A stretch of DNA of 64,000 nt from Fibrella arboris (GCF_041321095.1 NZ_JBGGWE010000011.1:62001-126000), one strand, 5' to 3'. Shown: positions 50,500 to 59,785, counted from the first letter of the stretch. Made by a program: numbers and translations. Notes: generated by a model from the letters alone, not told the origin.

Positions 50500-51795
50500 T
50501 TAAGGCTTCGCATGGCGCATTTCGAGGCCAACGGATGTGCGGGGTTTGAACCCTTTCCAGGCACCACTGGCGTCTGTTTCGGGTACGTTCAGGTAGCTGG
50601 CGTAGTCGAGCTTTTTGAGGTGAATGCCCAGAAAAGCCGTTACGAAATGCTGGTTGATGTTGTTGATACGGCGCTCATTCCAGGCGGGCTCGGCATAGTG
50701 GTTGTAGTCGTCAGCCGGGGCGCCGGGTAAGAGCGATGCCGCCGGGGGTGGATTAGGCGCCACATTATGCCGGGCATTCACGTAGGTCAGCATATACCGG
50801 TCGGCGTTGATGGCCCCATCATAAATGGCTTTAACGCCTTTTTCGTAGCCCGATATATCATCTTTGCTGCCCGCCACAAAGAGCGTCGGCAGGGTCAGGC
50901 CGGCTAGCCCGGCGGCATCCCAAACGCCCTCATTCATCCCCCAGGGAGCAAAGGCTACGACGGCTTTGATTCGGGGGTCGAGCGAGGCTTTATACGCCGG
51001 CGAGGCCATGGTGCGGGGTTCAAGCGCGGTGCTTCCGCCGGAAACCTTCCCGAATAGTGTCATTGCCTGCTGGCTAAAACCGGCTCCGGTGGTATTGAGC
51101 ACCCCGTAGCCACCCATCGAATAGCCGATCAGGGCGGTGTTGTCGGCGTTAAGTAGACCAGCCAGAAAAGTGTTGCTGGTTTTAGCCCCGAGCCGGGCCA
51201 TTTCGTTCAGAACAAACAAGTCGTCGAGCGGCCGATTCAGCAGCGTGCTCGGAAAAGCGGCCAGATCGCGATAGGTCGATTCGGCATGGTCGATGGCCAC
51301 CACCACATACCCTTTCGAGGCCAGATTTTCGGTCAGGTACGTGAGCAATAGCCGCGAACCGGGGTAGCCGTGCGACACAATGACGAGTGGGTACGCTCCG
51401 CCGCTCTTGTCAGGCTCGGCATCGCGGCTGGCCCGGCCCGGAAACGTGAACGGAACAAGGGGGCGTTTGGGATCGTTGGCCCGGCCAAACACGGACTCAT
51501 ACTGTACGATAGCCTGTTGATTCGCCGCAACACGGGCCGGATACCAGACTTCGAGGGTGAGTGAGCGGTCATAGAGCGGGTACTTGCCCTCTTTCGTATG
51601 CAAGACATCGATCTGGCCCTTATGGACCACGGTCATGGAGCGAACACCCACCGGATACGTTCCACGAGCAGCCAGATCGGGCGCATTGGGGAGCGGATCA
51701 CCCGTCACAAACCCATCGGCAGGTGTTTGGGCCGTACCCTGGAATGCCAGGGCAACGAGTAGTGGTATCAGGTAATAAACAGGATTGATTTTCAC
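50500..51795 (-). CDS. Exported alpha/beta hydrolase (PAF-acetylhydrolase/dienelactone-hydrolase-like)
   Basis: A 431-residue protein with a signal peptide. The serine nucleophile is in ALIGYSMGGYGVL; LVIVSHGYPGSRLLLTYL supplies the oxyanion region, AGSKDD and NARHNV the Asp and His. It matches lipase/PAF-acetylhydrolase-like enzymes that hydrolyse esters in the periplasm. No ATG is available: GTG at 51795 is my choice, TTG at 51804 the alternative. It sits between the kinase and regulator genes of a two-component system. Confidence 0.8.
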   Translation of the reverse strand: MKINPVYYLIPLLVALAFQGTAQTPADGFVTGDPLPNAPDLAARGTYPVGVRSMTVVHKGQIDVLHTKEGKYPLYDRSLTLEVWYPARVAANQQAIVQYESVFGRANDPKRPLVPFTFPGRASRDAEPDKSGGAYPLVIVSHGYPGSRLLLTYLTENLASKGYVVVAIDHAESTYRDLAAFPSTLLNRPLDDLFVLNEMARLGAKTSNTFLAGLLNADNTALIGYSMGGYGVLNTTGAGFSQQAMTLFGKVSGGSTALEPRTMASPAYKASLDPRIKAVVAFAPWGMNEGVWDAAGLAGLTLPTLFVAGSKDDISGYEKGVKAIYDGAINADRYMLTYVNARHNVAPNPPPAASLLPGAPADDYNHYAEPAWNERRINNINQHFVTAFLGIHLKKLDYASYLNVPETDASGAWKGFKPRTSVGLEMRHAKP

Positions 51796-51845
51796 GGGTA
51801 TCAAGATCAGGCGTTGACATTGATTGGTACCTACCCACGCTCCAC

Positions 51846-52949
51846 TTAAGCCAGGGTCAGGTAAAGATTCACCGTAAAGCTATGCGGCTCATCCTGAATC
51901 AGCAACTCGTGCCGCCCCGGATACAGCAACTGCAATCGACTTTTTGTGTTGGTCAGGCCAATGCCACTGCCCGCCACCGTAGTATCGGCCACGCTGACTT
52001 TCTGGTTGAACACGTAGAGGTGCAACTGGCGCTCGTTCAGACTTATCCGAATTGCAATCCGCGACGGTTCCTGCGGGCTGGCGCCGTATTTGAACGCATT
52101 TTCGATAAACGAGATGAGCAGCAGCGGCGCAATCATCAGGCCGTGTCCGTTCCCCTGCGTGCTGTACTGAACCGGAACGGTGTCGTCGAGCCGTAGTTTC
52201 TGTAAGGCCAGGTAATGCCCGATATAAGCCAGTTCGTGGCTCAACAACACGCGATCCTGCCGCCCCTCGGCGATAACGTACCGGAGAAACGACGACAGTT
52301 GCACGATGGCATCGGCCGTGGCCGTCGATTGAACAATGGCCAGCGAATAGATGCTGTTTAGGGTATTGAACAGAAAATGCGGGTTGATCTGCGCTTTCAG
52401 GTACGACAGTTCGGTGCTGAGCCGCTGCTGTTCCGTTTCGCGCCAGCGGCTATTGATCCGAATAGCCAGTGATAACAGCAGACCGACTAAAAAGAGAAAA
52501 AATGTCTGGCTGATCTCGGCAGGTAAGCTGCTTTGCGGCGGTCCGCCCCGAAACGATCCACCGGGCGGCATGGGTGGCGGTGGCGGGCCGTCCTGGGCAG
52601 GTAACGGCGGTCCCTGCCCAGGTACGTGCGGCGGTAGCTGATTGAACGTCGGGTTTGCCCGTTGGTTGATCAACGTGAGCGTTCCCTGTACGAATACAAA
52701 GCAGACCAGCACACACAGGCCGTATAGCACGTACTTTTTGCTGAAGAAGAGTCGGGGAATCAGCCAGTAGAAATTGGTGTAGAAGAAGGCGATCGTCAGC
52801 AGGTACGAGGCCAGGTTCCGCTGTTCATGCGGGTTGACGGGGAGCTCGGCCAGCTTGGCGAACCCATCCTGCGCAAAGACATACGGCAAGGCCAGAAAAG
52901 CCAGGCAGCTCAACAGGTGAATCAGGGCAAGATAGGCGTTCCGGCTCAT
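51846..52949 (-). CDS. LytS-type sensor histidine kinase (second copy)
   Basis: A 367-residue protein. Four membrane helices enclose a very Pro/Gly-rich periplasmic loop (LPPHVPGQGPPLPAQDGPP...). The kinase core has AQINPHFLFNTLNSIYSLAI and the ATP-binding FIENAFKYGASPQE. It is a paralogue of the kinase at 35163-36329. Its regulator lies two genes downstream, split off by the hydrolase. Confidence 0.9.
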   Translation of the reverse strand: MSRNAYLALIHLLSCLAFLALPYVFAQDGFAKLAELPVNPHEQRNLASYLLTIAFFYTNFYWLIPRLFFSKKYVLYGLCVLVCFVFVQGTLTLINQRANPTFNQLPPHVPGQGPPLPAQDGPPPPPMPPGGSFRGGPPQSSLPAEISQTFFLFLVGLLLSLAIRINSRWRETEQQRLSTELSYLKAQINPHFLFNTLNSIYSLAIVQSTATADAIVQLSSFLRYVIAEGRQDRVLLSHELAYIGHYLALQKLRLDDTVPVQYSTQGNGHGLMIAPLLLISFIENAFKYGASPQEPSRIAIRISLNERQLHLYVFNQKVSVADTTVAGSGIGLTNTKSRLQLLYPGRHELLIQDEPHSFTVNLYLTLA

Positions 52950-53039
52950 GCACGTTCAGTAAACGGGCAAGGTACGGAGCAGGCTAACGCAACGGCAGTA
53001 ATTGCGGTGAAGGCGTAAATTTTGCCGGTAAAGAAAGTT

Positions 53040-53091
53040 GCTGTATGTTCTTTCGCAAGGCGTTTTCTTGCTTTGCGAAAGAACATACAGC
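53040..53091. repeat. 21-bp inverted repeat
   Basis: The arms 53040-53060 and 53071-53091 pair with one G-T mismatch and a 10-nt loop. It lies between the ModE-like regulator stop and the kinase ATG. Confidence 0.65.
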
Positions 53092-53102
53092 AGCTTACGT
53101 AC

Positions 53103-53456
53103 CTACGCGCCTGAAAACTTGGCTAGTTCATCCGCCAGGAATTGCTGGAAACGTACCTGGAGCGCCTGGTACTGAGTGAGGTATTTTTCACCTTCGGGTG
53201 TCACCACGGCCCCGCCGCCTGTTGAGCCACCGGTCTGCGTCACCACCAGTGGCACATCAGCCAGTTTGTTCATGGACCGCACCAGTTCCCACGCCCGTTT
53301 ATACGACATGCTCATGGCTTTGGCCGCCTGATTGATAGAGCCGGTCTGCTGAATGTGGCCCAGCAACTCCATTCGGCCAATGCCCAGAAACCGCTCGGTT
53401 TCGCCTTCAGAAATGGCTTCCAGCCAGATGCGGCCATTGATACGGAGGTCTTTCAT
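53103..53456 (-). CDS. ModE-like winged-helix regulator
   Basis: A 117-residue protein. RINGRIWLEAISEGETERFLGIGRMELLGHIQQTGSINQAAKAMSMSYKRAWELV is the ModE N-terminal winged-helix pattern, with the characteristic SINQAAKAMSMSYKRAW helix-turn-helix. It lacks the C-terminal molybdate-binding Mop domain, as many stand-alone ModE-type regulators do. It may regulate molybdenum or other genes. Confidence 0.82.
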   Translation of the reverse strand: MKDLRINGRIWLEAISEGETERFLGIGRMELLGHIQQTGSINQAAKAMSMSYKRAWELVRSMNKLADVPLVVTQTGGSTGGGAVVTPEGEKYLTQYQALQVRFQQFLADELAKFSGA

Positions 53457-53461
53457 AATAG

Positions 53462-53590
53462 AAACGTCAGTAGCTTCGCGTCATTAAATAGTCATTTCGC
53501 TGCACTGTCATTCATTGCTTTTACGACGAATGACTATTAATAGACAGCGCAGCGTAAGGACCACTTAATGACGCGAAGCTACTGACGTTT
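53462..53590. repeat. Nested palindrome with 26-bp perfect outer arms
   Basis: The outer arms 53462-53487 and 53565-53590 are fully complementary. Inside lies a second imperfect palindrome with AATAGTCATT / AATGACTATT. It lies between the ModE-like and TPR-protein genes. Confidence 0.7.
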
Positions 53591-53591
53591 T

Positions 53592-54818
53592 TTACTCCCT
53601 CCGCTTCCGGCGTTCTTCACGGCGCGACTGTTTGCCTTCTTTCACGGCCTTTTTCGCCTCGATATACTGCGCTGATTTTTTATCGGCATTGTCCATGACC
53701 TCCGTGTAATAGGCCCGCGCCTGGTCGTAGTTTTTCTCGGCATCGGCAATACGACCCAGTCCCAGCAGCGACGACCAGTAATAGCCCGCGTTCTTCGAGT
53801 GGGTGGCAATTGCGAAATCGATCGACTGCTGGTAATATTTCTTGGCTTCCGCCGCATTCCGGTAGAAGTTCTGATTGATATAGGCCAGAATGTAGGCTGC
53901 CGTCCGACCGCTCACGCCTTCGTAGCCATCTTTCCCGGCTGCGATCTTCAGGAGAATATCTTTCGAAATGCTTTCCGCTTCATTTAACCGGCCTTTCACG
54001 AAAGCTGACCGGGCATAGTAGCGCTCAAAGAACGGGTTATCGGGGTACTGCTCCGTCATAAACTTCGACATATCATACGCCTTATCGTACTGATTTTCCA
54101 TGCTGTAGATCTGTAGCAGGAAATACCGGGCCTCGACCCGCGTGTAAAAGGCATTATTGGCTGTCTTTTCCAACTCCTTGATTCCCTGTTCTTTATTTCC
54201 TTTCGGAAAGAACATCAGAATGGGTTTCAGCAGGGCGTAATTCTCGGGAATCCATTTGGCGTAGTAGTTATACAGCCCGTCGCCAAACATCAGTTCGGGC
54301 ATCAGATCGCCCTTGCCTTTGCATTGCTCAAAGTATTTCAGCGCATTTTTCCCGGCAAACGTCGCCTTGGTCCACTTCTTCCGTTCAGAATAGATACGTG
54401 CTTTGAAGGAATAGGCGGCGGCCAGAAAGAAGGCGGGTTCGGTCTTGCTTTCACTGGTATCGTACAGCTTTTCGGCCAGCGTAATCGTGGTGTCCATCAG
54501 GGCCAGGCAGCGGTTGTCGTAATCTTCCACGTCGGTATTAGGCACGATCTTCCACCACTCGGCCATGCCCATCAGAAAGTACGGCATCGGGTGGCTCGGG
54601 TACCGAAGCTGCAACCAGCGAAATTCCTTATCGGCCAGCGCGAACTTGTAGTTGTACATGTTATTGATCGCCTCGGCCGATTCGATCTGCACGCCGGGGT
54701 GATGCAGGAGCCCGTCGTATTTCTTATCAAAATCAGCGGATGAGTACAGCTGTGCCTGAGCAGAAAAACCTGCCAGCAGCAGAAGCGAAACGAAGAGTAG
54801 CTGAATGCGTACTAACAT
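53592..54818 (-). CDS. Exported tetratricopeptide-repeat protein
   Basis: A 408-residue protein. Signal peptide (MLVRIQLLFVSLLLLAGFSAQAQ), then helices of TPR type (KFALADKEFRWLQLRYPSHPMPYFLMG, ARAYYTEVMDN) over most of the length, ending in a Lys/Arg-rich tail (KQSRREERRKRRE). A scaffold for protein interactions in the periplasm; the partner is unknown. I start at ATG 54818 because it opens the signal peptide; a longer frame to 54893 adds an unlikely extension. Confidence 0.82.
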   Translation of the reverse strand: MLVRIQLLFVSLLLLAGFSAQAQLYSSADFDKKYDGLLHHPGVQIESAEAINNMYNYKFALADKEFRWLQLRYPSHPMPYFLMGMAEWWKIVPNTDVEDYDNRCLALMDTTITLAEKLYDTSESKTEPAFFLAAAYSFKARIYSERKKWTKATFAGKNALKYFEQCKGKGDLMPELMFGDGLYNYYAKWIPENYALLKPILMFFPKGNKEQGIKELEKTANNAFYTRVEARYFLLQIYSMENQYDKAYDMSKFMTEQYPDNPFFERYYARSAFVKGRLNEAESISKDILLKIAAGKDGYEGVSGRTAAYILAYINQNFYRNAAEAKKYYQQSIDFAIATHSKNAGYYWSSLLGLGRIADAEKNYDQARAYYTEVMDNADKKSAQYIEAKKAVKEGKQSRREERRKRRE

Positions 54819-54923
54819 AGTGTAATTGGTAGCTAACAGAACCACAGGGGATAGTCGCTGCAGGTTGCGCCTATACAACGTATGTACGCCCATATCCGTT
54901 TAACAGACGTTCATTTTCTGCCG

Positions 54924-54931
54924 TACCTTTG
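54924..54931 (+). promoter_or_regulatory. -7 box (TACCTTTG) placed for a leaderless hpt mRNA
   Basis: Exact TAnnTTTG, with TTTA 21 nt upstream (54899-54902). Only 4 nt separate it from the hpt ATG. Confidence 0.6.
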
Positions 54932-54935
54932 ACTG

Positions 54936-55469
54936 ATGCTGACTGTACTCGACAAAACGTTTGTGCCCTTTATTGGCCGTGAAACACTTCAAGCTCGTAT
55001 TGCCGAACTGGCCGACCAGATCAACCGCGATTATGCCGGGCGTTGTCCACTGATCGTTGGCGTATTGAACGGAGCGGTTCTGTTTACCGCCGATCTGCTC
55101 AAGAACCTGACCATCGACTGCGAGATTACGTTCATCCGGGTGGCCTCGTATGGACAAACGGCCTCAACGGGTAAGGTCAGGGAGATTCTGGGACTCGGCG
55201 AAGCCATTACGGGCCGCGACCTGATTGTGGTGGAAGATATTGTGGATACGGGCGTCACCATTACACACATATGCCAGCAACTGGCCGGGAAAGAACCCGC
55301 GTCGATCGCCATTGCCACGCTCCTCTTCAAGCCCGCCGCCCTGAAAACACCCGTCGATCTGGCTTATGTCGGTTTCGAGATCGAGAACAAATTCGTGGTT
55401 GGCTACGGCCTTGATTACGACGGCCTGGGCCGGAATACGAAAGATATTTTTGTACTGAACGAATTGTAA
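54936..55469 (+). CDS. hpt: Hypoxanthine phosphoribosyltransferase
   Basis: A 177-residue protein. The PRPP-binding loop is LIVVEDIVDTGVTITHI (E-D-x-x-D-T-G), with GVLNGAVLFTADLL as the first loop and RVASYGQTASTGKVREI as the flexible loop; LAYVGFEIENKFVVGYGLDYD closes it. It salvages hypoxanthine/guanine to IMP/GMP with PRPP. Family start at the ATG directly after a -7 box. Confidence 0.95.
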   Translation: MLTVLDKTFVPFIGRETLQARIAELADQINRDYAGRCPLIVGVLNGAVLFTADLLKNLTIDCEITFIRVASYGQTASTGKVREILGLGEAITGRDLIVVEDIVDTGVTITHICQQLAGKEPASIAIATLLFKPAALKTPVDLAYVGFEIENKFVVGYGLDYDGLGRNTKDIFVLNEL

Positions 55470-55471
55470 AT

Positions 55472-55602
55472 ACCCTCACCCCCGGCCCCTCCCCTTAACC
55501 AAGGGGAGGGGAGTCGCTTTTGCGCAGCTACGCGATACAGCGAAGCTACTGTAGTACGGCTCCCCTCTCCTCAAAACGAGGAGAGGGGTTGGGGATGAGG
55601 TA
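55472..55602. repeat. Composite palindromic repeat related to the in-frame element at 6899
   Basis: The left end (55472-55494) repeats the CCCTCACCCCCGGCCCCTCC arm seen at 6901-6920, and TTGGGGATGAGG closes the right end. Inside are CTCCCCTT/AAGGGGAG and CCCCTCTCCTC/GAGGAGAGGGG hairpins. It fills the gap between hpt and the GT39 gene. Confidence 0.7.
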
Positions 55603-55608
55603 AAGCCT

Positions 55609-57255
55609 ATGCCTGCTCCGCGTTATTATCCGCTCCTTATTGTGGCCCTTTGTGCCTTTTTCTTTCTCCCTTTCCTGGGGCGGGTGCACCTCTTCGACTG
55701 GGATGAGATCAATTTTGCCGAATCGGCCCGGGAGATGCTGGTGACAGGGAACTACGCCCGCGTGCAGATCAATTTTGAGCCATTCTGGGAAAAACCGCCG
55801 CTCTTTTTCTGGCTTCAGGCCACGGCCATGAGCTGGCTGGGTGTGGGCGAATATGCCGCCCGCCTGCCCAACGCGCTCATCGGTATTGGCACGCTGCTGA
55901 CGTTCTTTTTTGTTGGGAAACGGCTGCACGGCCCCCAGTTCGGGCTACTTTGGGCTATAGGCTACCTGGGTGCGCTCACCCCGCATCTGTATTTCAAAAC
56001 CGGCATCATCGACCCCACCTTCAACCTGTTCATCTTTCTGGGTGTCTGTTACGTGTACGAAGCCGTTCAGCAATACGGAAAAGTTGGCGCCTGGCAATCG
56101 GCGGCCGTAGCGGGTCTGTTTGTGGGGCTTGCCGTACTGACGAAGGGGCCCGTCGGTGCGTTGCTGGCCGGCCTGACCTTCGCTATCGTCTGGGCCATGG
56201 CCCGGTTCCGGCCGCTCCTGCGTTTGTCTCACGCGTTGCTGGCCGTAGCCGTGGCACTCGGTGTGGCATCGCTCTGGTTTGGGCTGGAGATCATTCGCAA
56301 CGGACCGTGGTTTCTGGACGAATTCATTACCTACCAGATCCGCCTCTTCAGCACACCCGACGCGGGGCACGGACAGCCCTTTTATTACCATTTTGTGGTC
56401 GTGCTGGTTGGTTGTTTTCCGCTCTCGATCTTCGCCATTCGCTATCTGGTAAGCGATCGGGACCCGCGCGATTTCCGGCTGTGGATGGTCGTGCTGTTCT
56501 GGGTGGTTATGATCCTGTTTTCCATCGTGAAAACCAAGATCGTGCATTACTCCAGCATGGCCTGGTTTCCGGTATCGTACCTGGCCGCCCGACATTTACA
56601 CGATCTGCTGACGGCCCGCATCACCTGGTCGCGCTGGCTGACGGTCGGGCTATTGATCGTTGGTGGTTTGCTGGGTACGTTGCTCATGCTGTTGCCGGTG
56701 GCTGGTCAGTTCAAGTCCACACTCATCCCTTACATCAACGACCCATTTGCCGTAGCGAATCTGCAGGCAAACGTGAGCTGGGGCGGTTGGGAATGGCTCA
56801 TCGGCGCAACGTACCTGGCGGTACTGCTGACGGCCATTGTGCAGCTATCGGGCGTCGTGCAACGGCGGCGGTTTTCGCCTAACAACGGGTTACCTGCTTC
56901 GGTCTGGGCCCTGTTTATGGCAACGGCCGTTTGCCTGTGGCTGTACCTGGGCATCGTTGTGCCAAAGATCGAGGAGTACGTGCAGGGAACGGTCGTGCGT
57001 TTTTACGAATCGAAACAGGGACAGCCTGTCTATGCCGAACCGATTGGCTACAAGAGCTACGCCCAGCTATTTTATTTTCGGAAACAGCCCCCGGTAAACC
57101 CGATGACCAAAAAGGAAACCTACCTGATCGATGGCCCCGTTGATAAACCAACGTACCTGATCACCAAAATTACGAGCGCCAACGACTACCGCGCCAACCC
57201 AAATCTGCGGGTTGTGAAAGAAGAGAACGGGTACGTGATCTTTGAGCGGAAGTGA
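55609..57255 (+). CDS. GT39/ArnT-like membrane glycosyltransferase
   Basis: A 548-residue polytopic protein with about 11-12 membrane helices. HLFDWDEINFAESAREMLVTG in the first loop has the acidic D-x-E motif, and EPFWEKPPLFFWLQATAMSWLGVGEYAARLPNALIG is the second signature of the GT-C/PMT (GT39, GT83) fold. It transfers a sugar from a polyprenyl-phosphate donor to lipid or protein on the periplasmic side. It may follow hpt as a separate unit because a long palindrome lies between. Confidence 0.87.
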   Translation: MPAPRYYPLLIVALCAFFFLPFLGRVHLFDWDEINFAESAREMLVTGNYARVQINFEPFWEKPPLFFWLQATAMSWLGVGEYAARLPNALIGIGTLLTFFFVGKRLHGPQFGLLWAIGYLGALTPHLYFKTGIIDPTFNLFIFLGVCYVYEAVQQYGKVGAWQSAAVAGLFVGLAVLTKGPVGALLAGLTFAIVWAMARFRPLLRLSHALLAVAVALGVASLWFGLEIIRNGPWFLDEFITYQIRLFSTPDAGHGQPFYYHFVVVLVGCFPLSIFAIRYLVSDRDPRDFRLWMVVLFWVVMILFSIVKTKIVHYSSMAWFPVSYLAARHLHDLLTARITWSRWLTVGLLIVGGLLGTLLMLLPVAGQFKSTLIPYINDPFAVANLQANVSWGGWEWLIGATYLAVLLTAIVQLSGVVQRRRFSPNNGLPASVWALFMATAVCLWLYLGIVVPKIEEYVQGTVVRFYESKQGQPVYAEPIGYKSYAQLFYFRKQPPVNPMTKKETYLIDGPVDKPTYLITKITSANDYRANPNLRVVKEENGYVIFERK

Positions 57256-57422
57256 GGGTTCTGGTAGCTTCCTCTTAGCTCCAGCCATTTTCCCACGCAG
57301 GGAAACGGCAAGCGCACGACTCGCGAAGCTACCGTACCTACTAATCAAATTGGTGTAAGGAAACGTGAGACCCCTCCTGCCACACTCATGGACCGGGCGG
57401 GATGACAAAGAACGACGTGAGC
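57256..57422. other. Convergent gap with a weak inverted repeat
   Basis: GGTAGCTTC (57263-57271) faces GAAGCTACC (57325-57333); nothing else is recognised. Confidence 0.4.
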
Positions 57423-58022
57423 TCAAAGCTCCTTCGTCCAGAACTGCATCACTTTCGCCGAATCTTCCGTTTCTCCCAGATCGGGCCAGCTGAACGTGGT
57501 TTGCAATACCGGATCGAGGTGGTAGCCGCGCTGTTGCCAGAAATCATCGAGCGGTCGGTAGATTGTGGCAGTCCCGCGTCCGGGGCGGAGGGGGTGATCG
57601 GCGGGGCGTTGCACGGCGCAGAAGGTCGTGGTCAGGTACGTGCCGAACGAGCGGGCGTGCGCTTCACGCACATCGAAAAAGCGATGGCCTAGGCCGTGGC
57701 CCCGGTAGCTGGGCAATAGCAGGCTTTCGCCGAAATAGAAAACAGTATCGAGGTCATAGCCTTCCCGGATAAACGGCGCCTGCACTTCGCCGGTCTCATC
57801 GCGGAGGGGCAGGCAGGTGGTGCCGCCCACCATACACCCGCCATCATACATGGCAAACAGCATGGCCCGTTCGGCATTGGCATAGGTTTCCAGGTACGTC
57901 TTCTCGTACTCGATCGACCCTTCGTACAGGTACGGAAACTCCCGAAAAACCGCGATCCGCAGCTGCGCCAATCCATCAAAAACGGACCGAATCTCTGCGC
58001 CGATATACTGGCTATACGTCAT
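57423..58022 (-). CDS. GNAT-family N-acetyltransferase
   Basis: A 199-residue protein. GESLLLPSYRGHGLGHRFFDVREAHAR contains the R-G-x-G-x-G/A acetyl-CoA pyrophosphate loop (RGHGLG). Opening with AQLRIAVFREFPYLYEGSIEYEKTYL, it resembles a subgroup of GNAT proteins. Substrate unknown. I start at ATG 58022 (MTYSQYI); the longer frame runs into a palindrome. Confidence 0.82.
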   Translation of the reverse strand: MTYSQYIGAEIRSVFDGLAQLRIAVFREFPYLYEGSIEYEKTYLETYANAERAMLFAMYDGGCMVGGTTCLPLRDETGEVQAPFIREGYDLDTVFYFGESLLLPSYRGHGLGHRFFDVREAHARSFGTYLTTTFCAVQRPADHPLRPGRGTATIYRPLDDFWQQRGYHLDPVLQTTFSWPDLGETEDSAKVMQFWTKEL

Positions 58023-58063
58023 AAGCCTAGGGTACGCGGATTGGCTGATGGTACACGGATTGG

Positions 58064-58134
58064 GCGGATGAAACGGATTGACGCGGAGCAAATCTGCTTA
58101 AATCCAGAAGTCCGCGTCAATCCGTTTCATCCGC
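58064..58134. repeat. Perfect 24-bp inverted repeat
   Basis: The arms 58064-58087 and 58111-58134 are fully complementary, and partial symmetry continues outward. It lies between the GNAT start and the SnoaL-like stop. Confidence 0.7.
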
Positions 58135-58154
58135 CAATCTGCGTATCCTAAAAT

Positions 58155-58556
58155 CTATCCCAATACCAGTGATTCCCAGAGAGGTAGGTTGTAGTAGGTC
58201 GTTACCCGCGTGATCTGGTCGTTGGCGACTTCCAGAAAGGAGCCGGCGGGGAGTACATAGGTCTGCCCGTTGGCTTCGGGTAGGTCGCCGTCCGTTTTCT
58301 TATAGGTTCCGTTCACCACAAATTCGCAGGCTACGCGGGTGCCGGTTGGCTCGGTCAGGATCACCATGTCGGTGAGCGTTTCGTCGTAGCAATCGTCCAT
58401 GTGCTGGAGGAAGGTCGTGAACGCCTCCTTACCCATGCGGGTGTCGCCCTGGTTGCTGTCATGACGAATATCCTCGCTCAGTAACGAGAGCATTTTCGTC
58501 CAGTCTTTCGCGTTGAACGCACTGTAATACGCTGAGGCAATGTCGTGTGAAGTCAT
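58155..58556 (-). CDS. SnoaL-like (NTF2-fold) protein
   Basis: A 133-residue soluble protein. SAYYSAFNAKDWTKMLSLLSEDIRHDSNQGDTRMGKEAFTTFLQHMDDCY is the SnoaL/ketosteroid-isomerase-like pattern, and the C-terminus LEVANDQITRVTTYYNL fits the last strands. Function unknown; may isomerise or bind a small molecule. Confidence 0.82.
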   Translation of the reverse strand: MTSHDIASAYYSAFNAKDWTKMLSLLSEDIRHDSNQGDTRMGKEAFTTFLQHMDDCYDETLTDMVILTEPTGTRVACEFVVNGTYKKTDGDLPEANGQTYVLPAGSFLEVANDQITRVTTYYNLPLWESLVLG

Positions 58557-58566
58557 GAGCTTTTCA

Positions 58567-58657
58567 GTTTACTGTTTACCGTTTTCTGTTGCGCTGCTAA
58601 ACCAAAGTCAGGTACGTTAGCAGCGCAACAGAAAACGGTAAACAGCAAACAGTAAAC
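58567..58657. repeat. Palindrome sharing 41 nt with the in-frame element at 8404
   Basis: The left arm 58567-58600 is matched by 58617-58657 with a 7-nt slippage (extra CAAACAG). It lies between the Dabb and SnoaL-like genes. Confidence 0.75.
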
Positions 58658-58662
58658 TTTTT

Positions 58663-58965
58663 CTATTTCGTTGCTACATCATAAATCTGAACCCGCGACC
58701 AGAGGTGTTTGCAATGCTCGACAAACGCCAGGTGAATCGGGTGTACCTGATACACGTCGTGGCTGGCTTCGTCAGTGAAGGTCATCAGCAGGGCAAAGTC
58801 GTAGGTATGATCGATCACCGGGCGACGCGTTGGTGCAGCTACGCCAATGTCGATGTGGTGAATAGCGTCAACACCGCGCAACGATTCCAGACCTGCTTTC
58901 AACGCAGCCCGGTCATCGTCAGATTCAGGCTTGGCAAGCCAGAAATAAACAGAATGGATGAACAT
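58663..58965 (-). CDS. Dabb (stress-responsive alpha/beta barrel) protein
   Basis: A 100-residue protein. MFIHSVYFWLAKPESDDDRAALKAGLESL followed by DIGVAAPTRRPVIDHTYDFALLMTFTDEASHDVYQVHPIHLAFVEH is the Dabb pattern (ferredoxin-like fold, dimeric). Role unknown. The ATG at 58965 matches the usual family start. Confidence 0.85.
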   Translation of the reverse strand: MFIHSVYFWLAKPESDDDRAALKAGLESLRGVDAIHHIDIGVAAPTRRPVIDHTYDFALLMTFTDEASHDVYQVHPIHLAFVEHCKHLWSRVQIYDVATK

Positions 58966-59062
58966 GATTGGGGAATAGGTTAATGTATAGCGAATAATGT
59001 ACAATGAATAATAACGCTGTTAATCAGACGATTAACGCCTTAGCCGCACCAGTATGCCTGTT

Positions 59063-59785
59063 TCAACTATTCTTTTCCAGTTGTTTCACCAGCGCCCCGA
59101 AGTCTTTGGGGTAGGGTGCTTCCACGGTGAGCGGTTCGCCATTCAACTGAGTGAAGGTGAGCGAATGGGCATGCAACGCCACGCGCTGAATGAGCGGCTG
59201 CTCGTCGGTATCCATTTTTAGGTTGAAATCGCGCTTGATCTGCGAGAGGTACACCGGTTTTCCGCCGTAGGTTGCATCGCTGACGATGGGGGCTTTCAGG
59301 CATTGCAGGTGAACCCGTATCTGGTGCATCCGGCCCGTAATGGGCATGCACTCCACCAGCGTGGTGTTCCGGTAAGCGCGCAGGGTATTGAAAATCGTTT
59401 CGGCTACCTTACCCTTTTCCCGGTCGATCTTCACGTAGGTACCATCCCGGCTGGGGGCGATGGGCAGATACACCGAAATATCTTCGAAATTATGCACCCC
59501 ATTGGTCACAGCATGGTATCGTTTAGCTACCTCACGGTGCTCGAACTGCATAGCCAGATGCCGATAGGCGTCGGGGTTCTTGGCAATGGCCAGTGCGCCC
59601 GACGTTTCTTTATCGAGCCGGTGGCCAAGTTGCGCATCATCGCTATACGCCTTAGCCAGGCGCAGAATGCTTTGCCCCGACCGGTCGGGGGTACGTTCAT
59701 CCAGCGCTGCCACATAGGGCGGTTTGTTGATGACTATATAATCGTCGTCCTCAAACAGGATGAGGTCTGAGAAATTCAGTTTCAT
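59063..59785 (-). CDS. RluA-family pseudouridine synthase
   Basis: A 240-residue protein. AQLGHRLDKETSGALAIAKN has the catalytic Asp in H-R-L-D-x-x-T-S-G, and PITGRMHQIRVHLQCLKAPIVSD is the second signature. No S4 domain is seen at the N-terminus, as in RluA/TruC-like enzymes. It converts uridine to pseudouridine in rRNA or tRNA. ATG 59785 sits exactly 4 nt after TACCTTTG (59790-59797, minus strand), so the mRNA may be leaderless. Confidence 0.92.
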   Translation of the reverse strand: MKLNFSDLILFEDDDYIVINKPPYVAALDERTPDRSGQSILRLAKAYSDDAQLGHRLDKETSGALAIAKNPDAYRHLAMQFEHREVAKRYHAVTNGVHNFEDISVYLPIAPSRDGTYVKIDREKGKVAETIFNTLRAYRNTTLVECMPITGRMHQIRVHLQCLKAPIVSDATYGGKPVYLSQIKRDFNLKMDTDEQPLIQRVALHAHSLTFTQLNGEPLTVEAPYPKDFGALVKQLEKNS

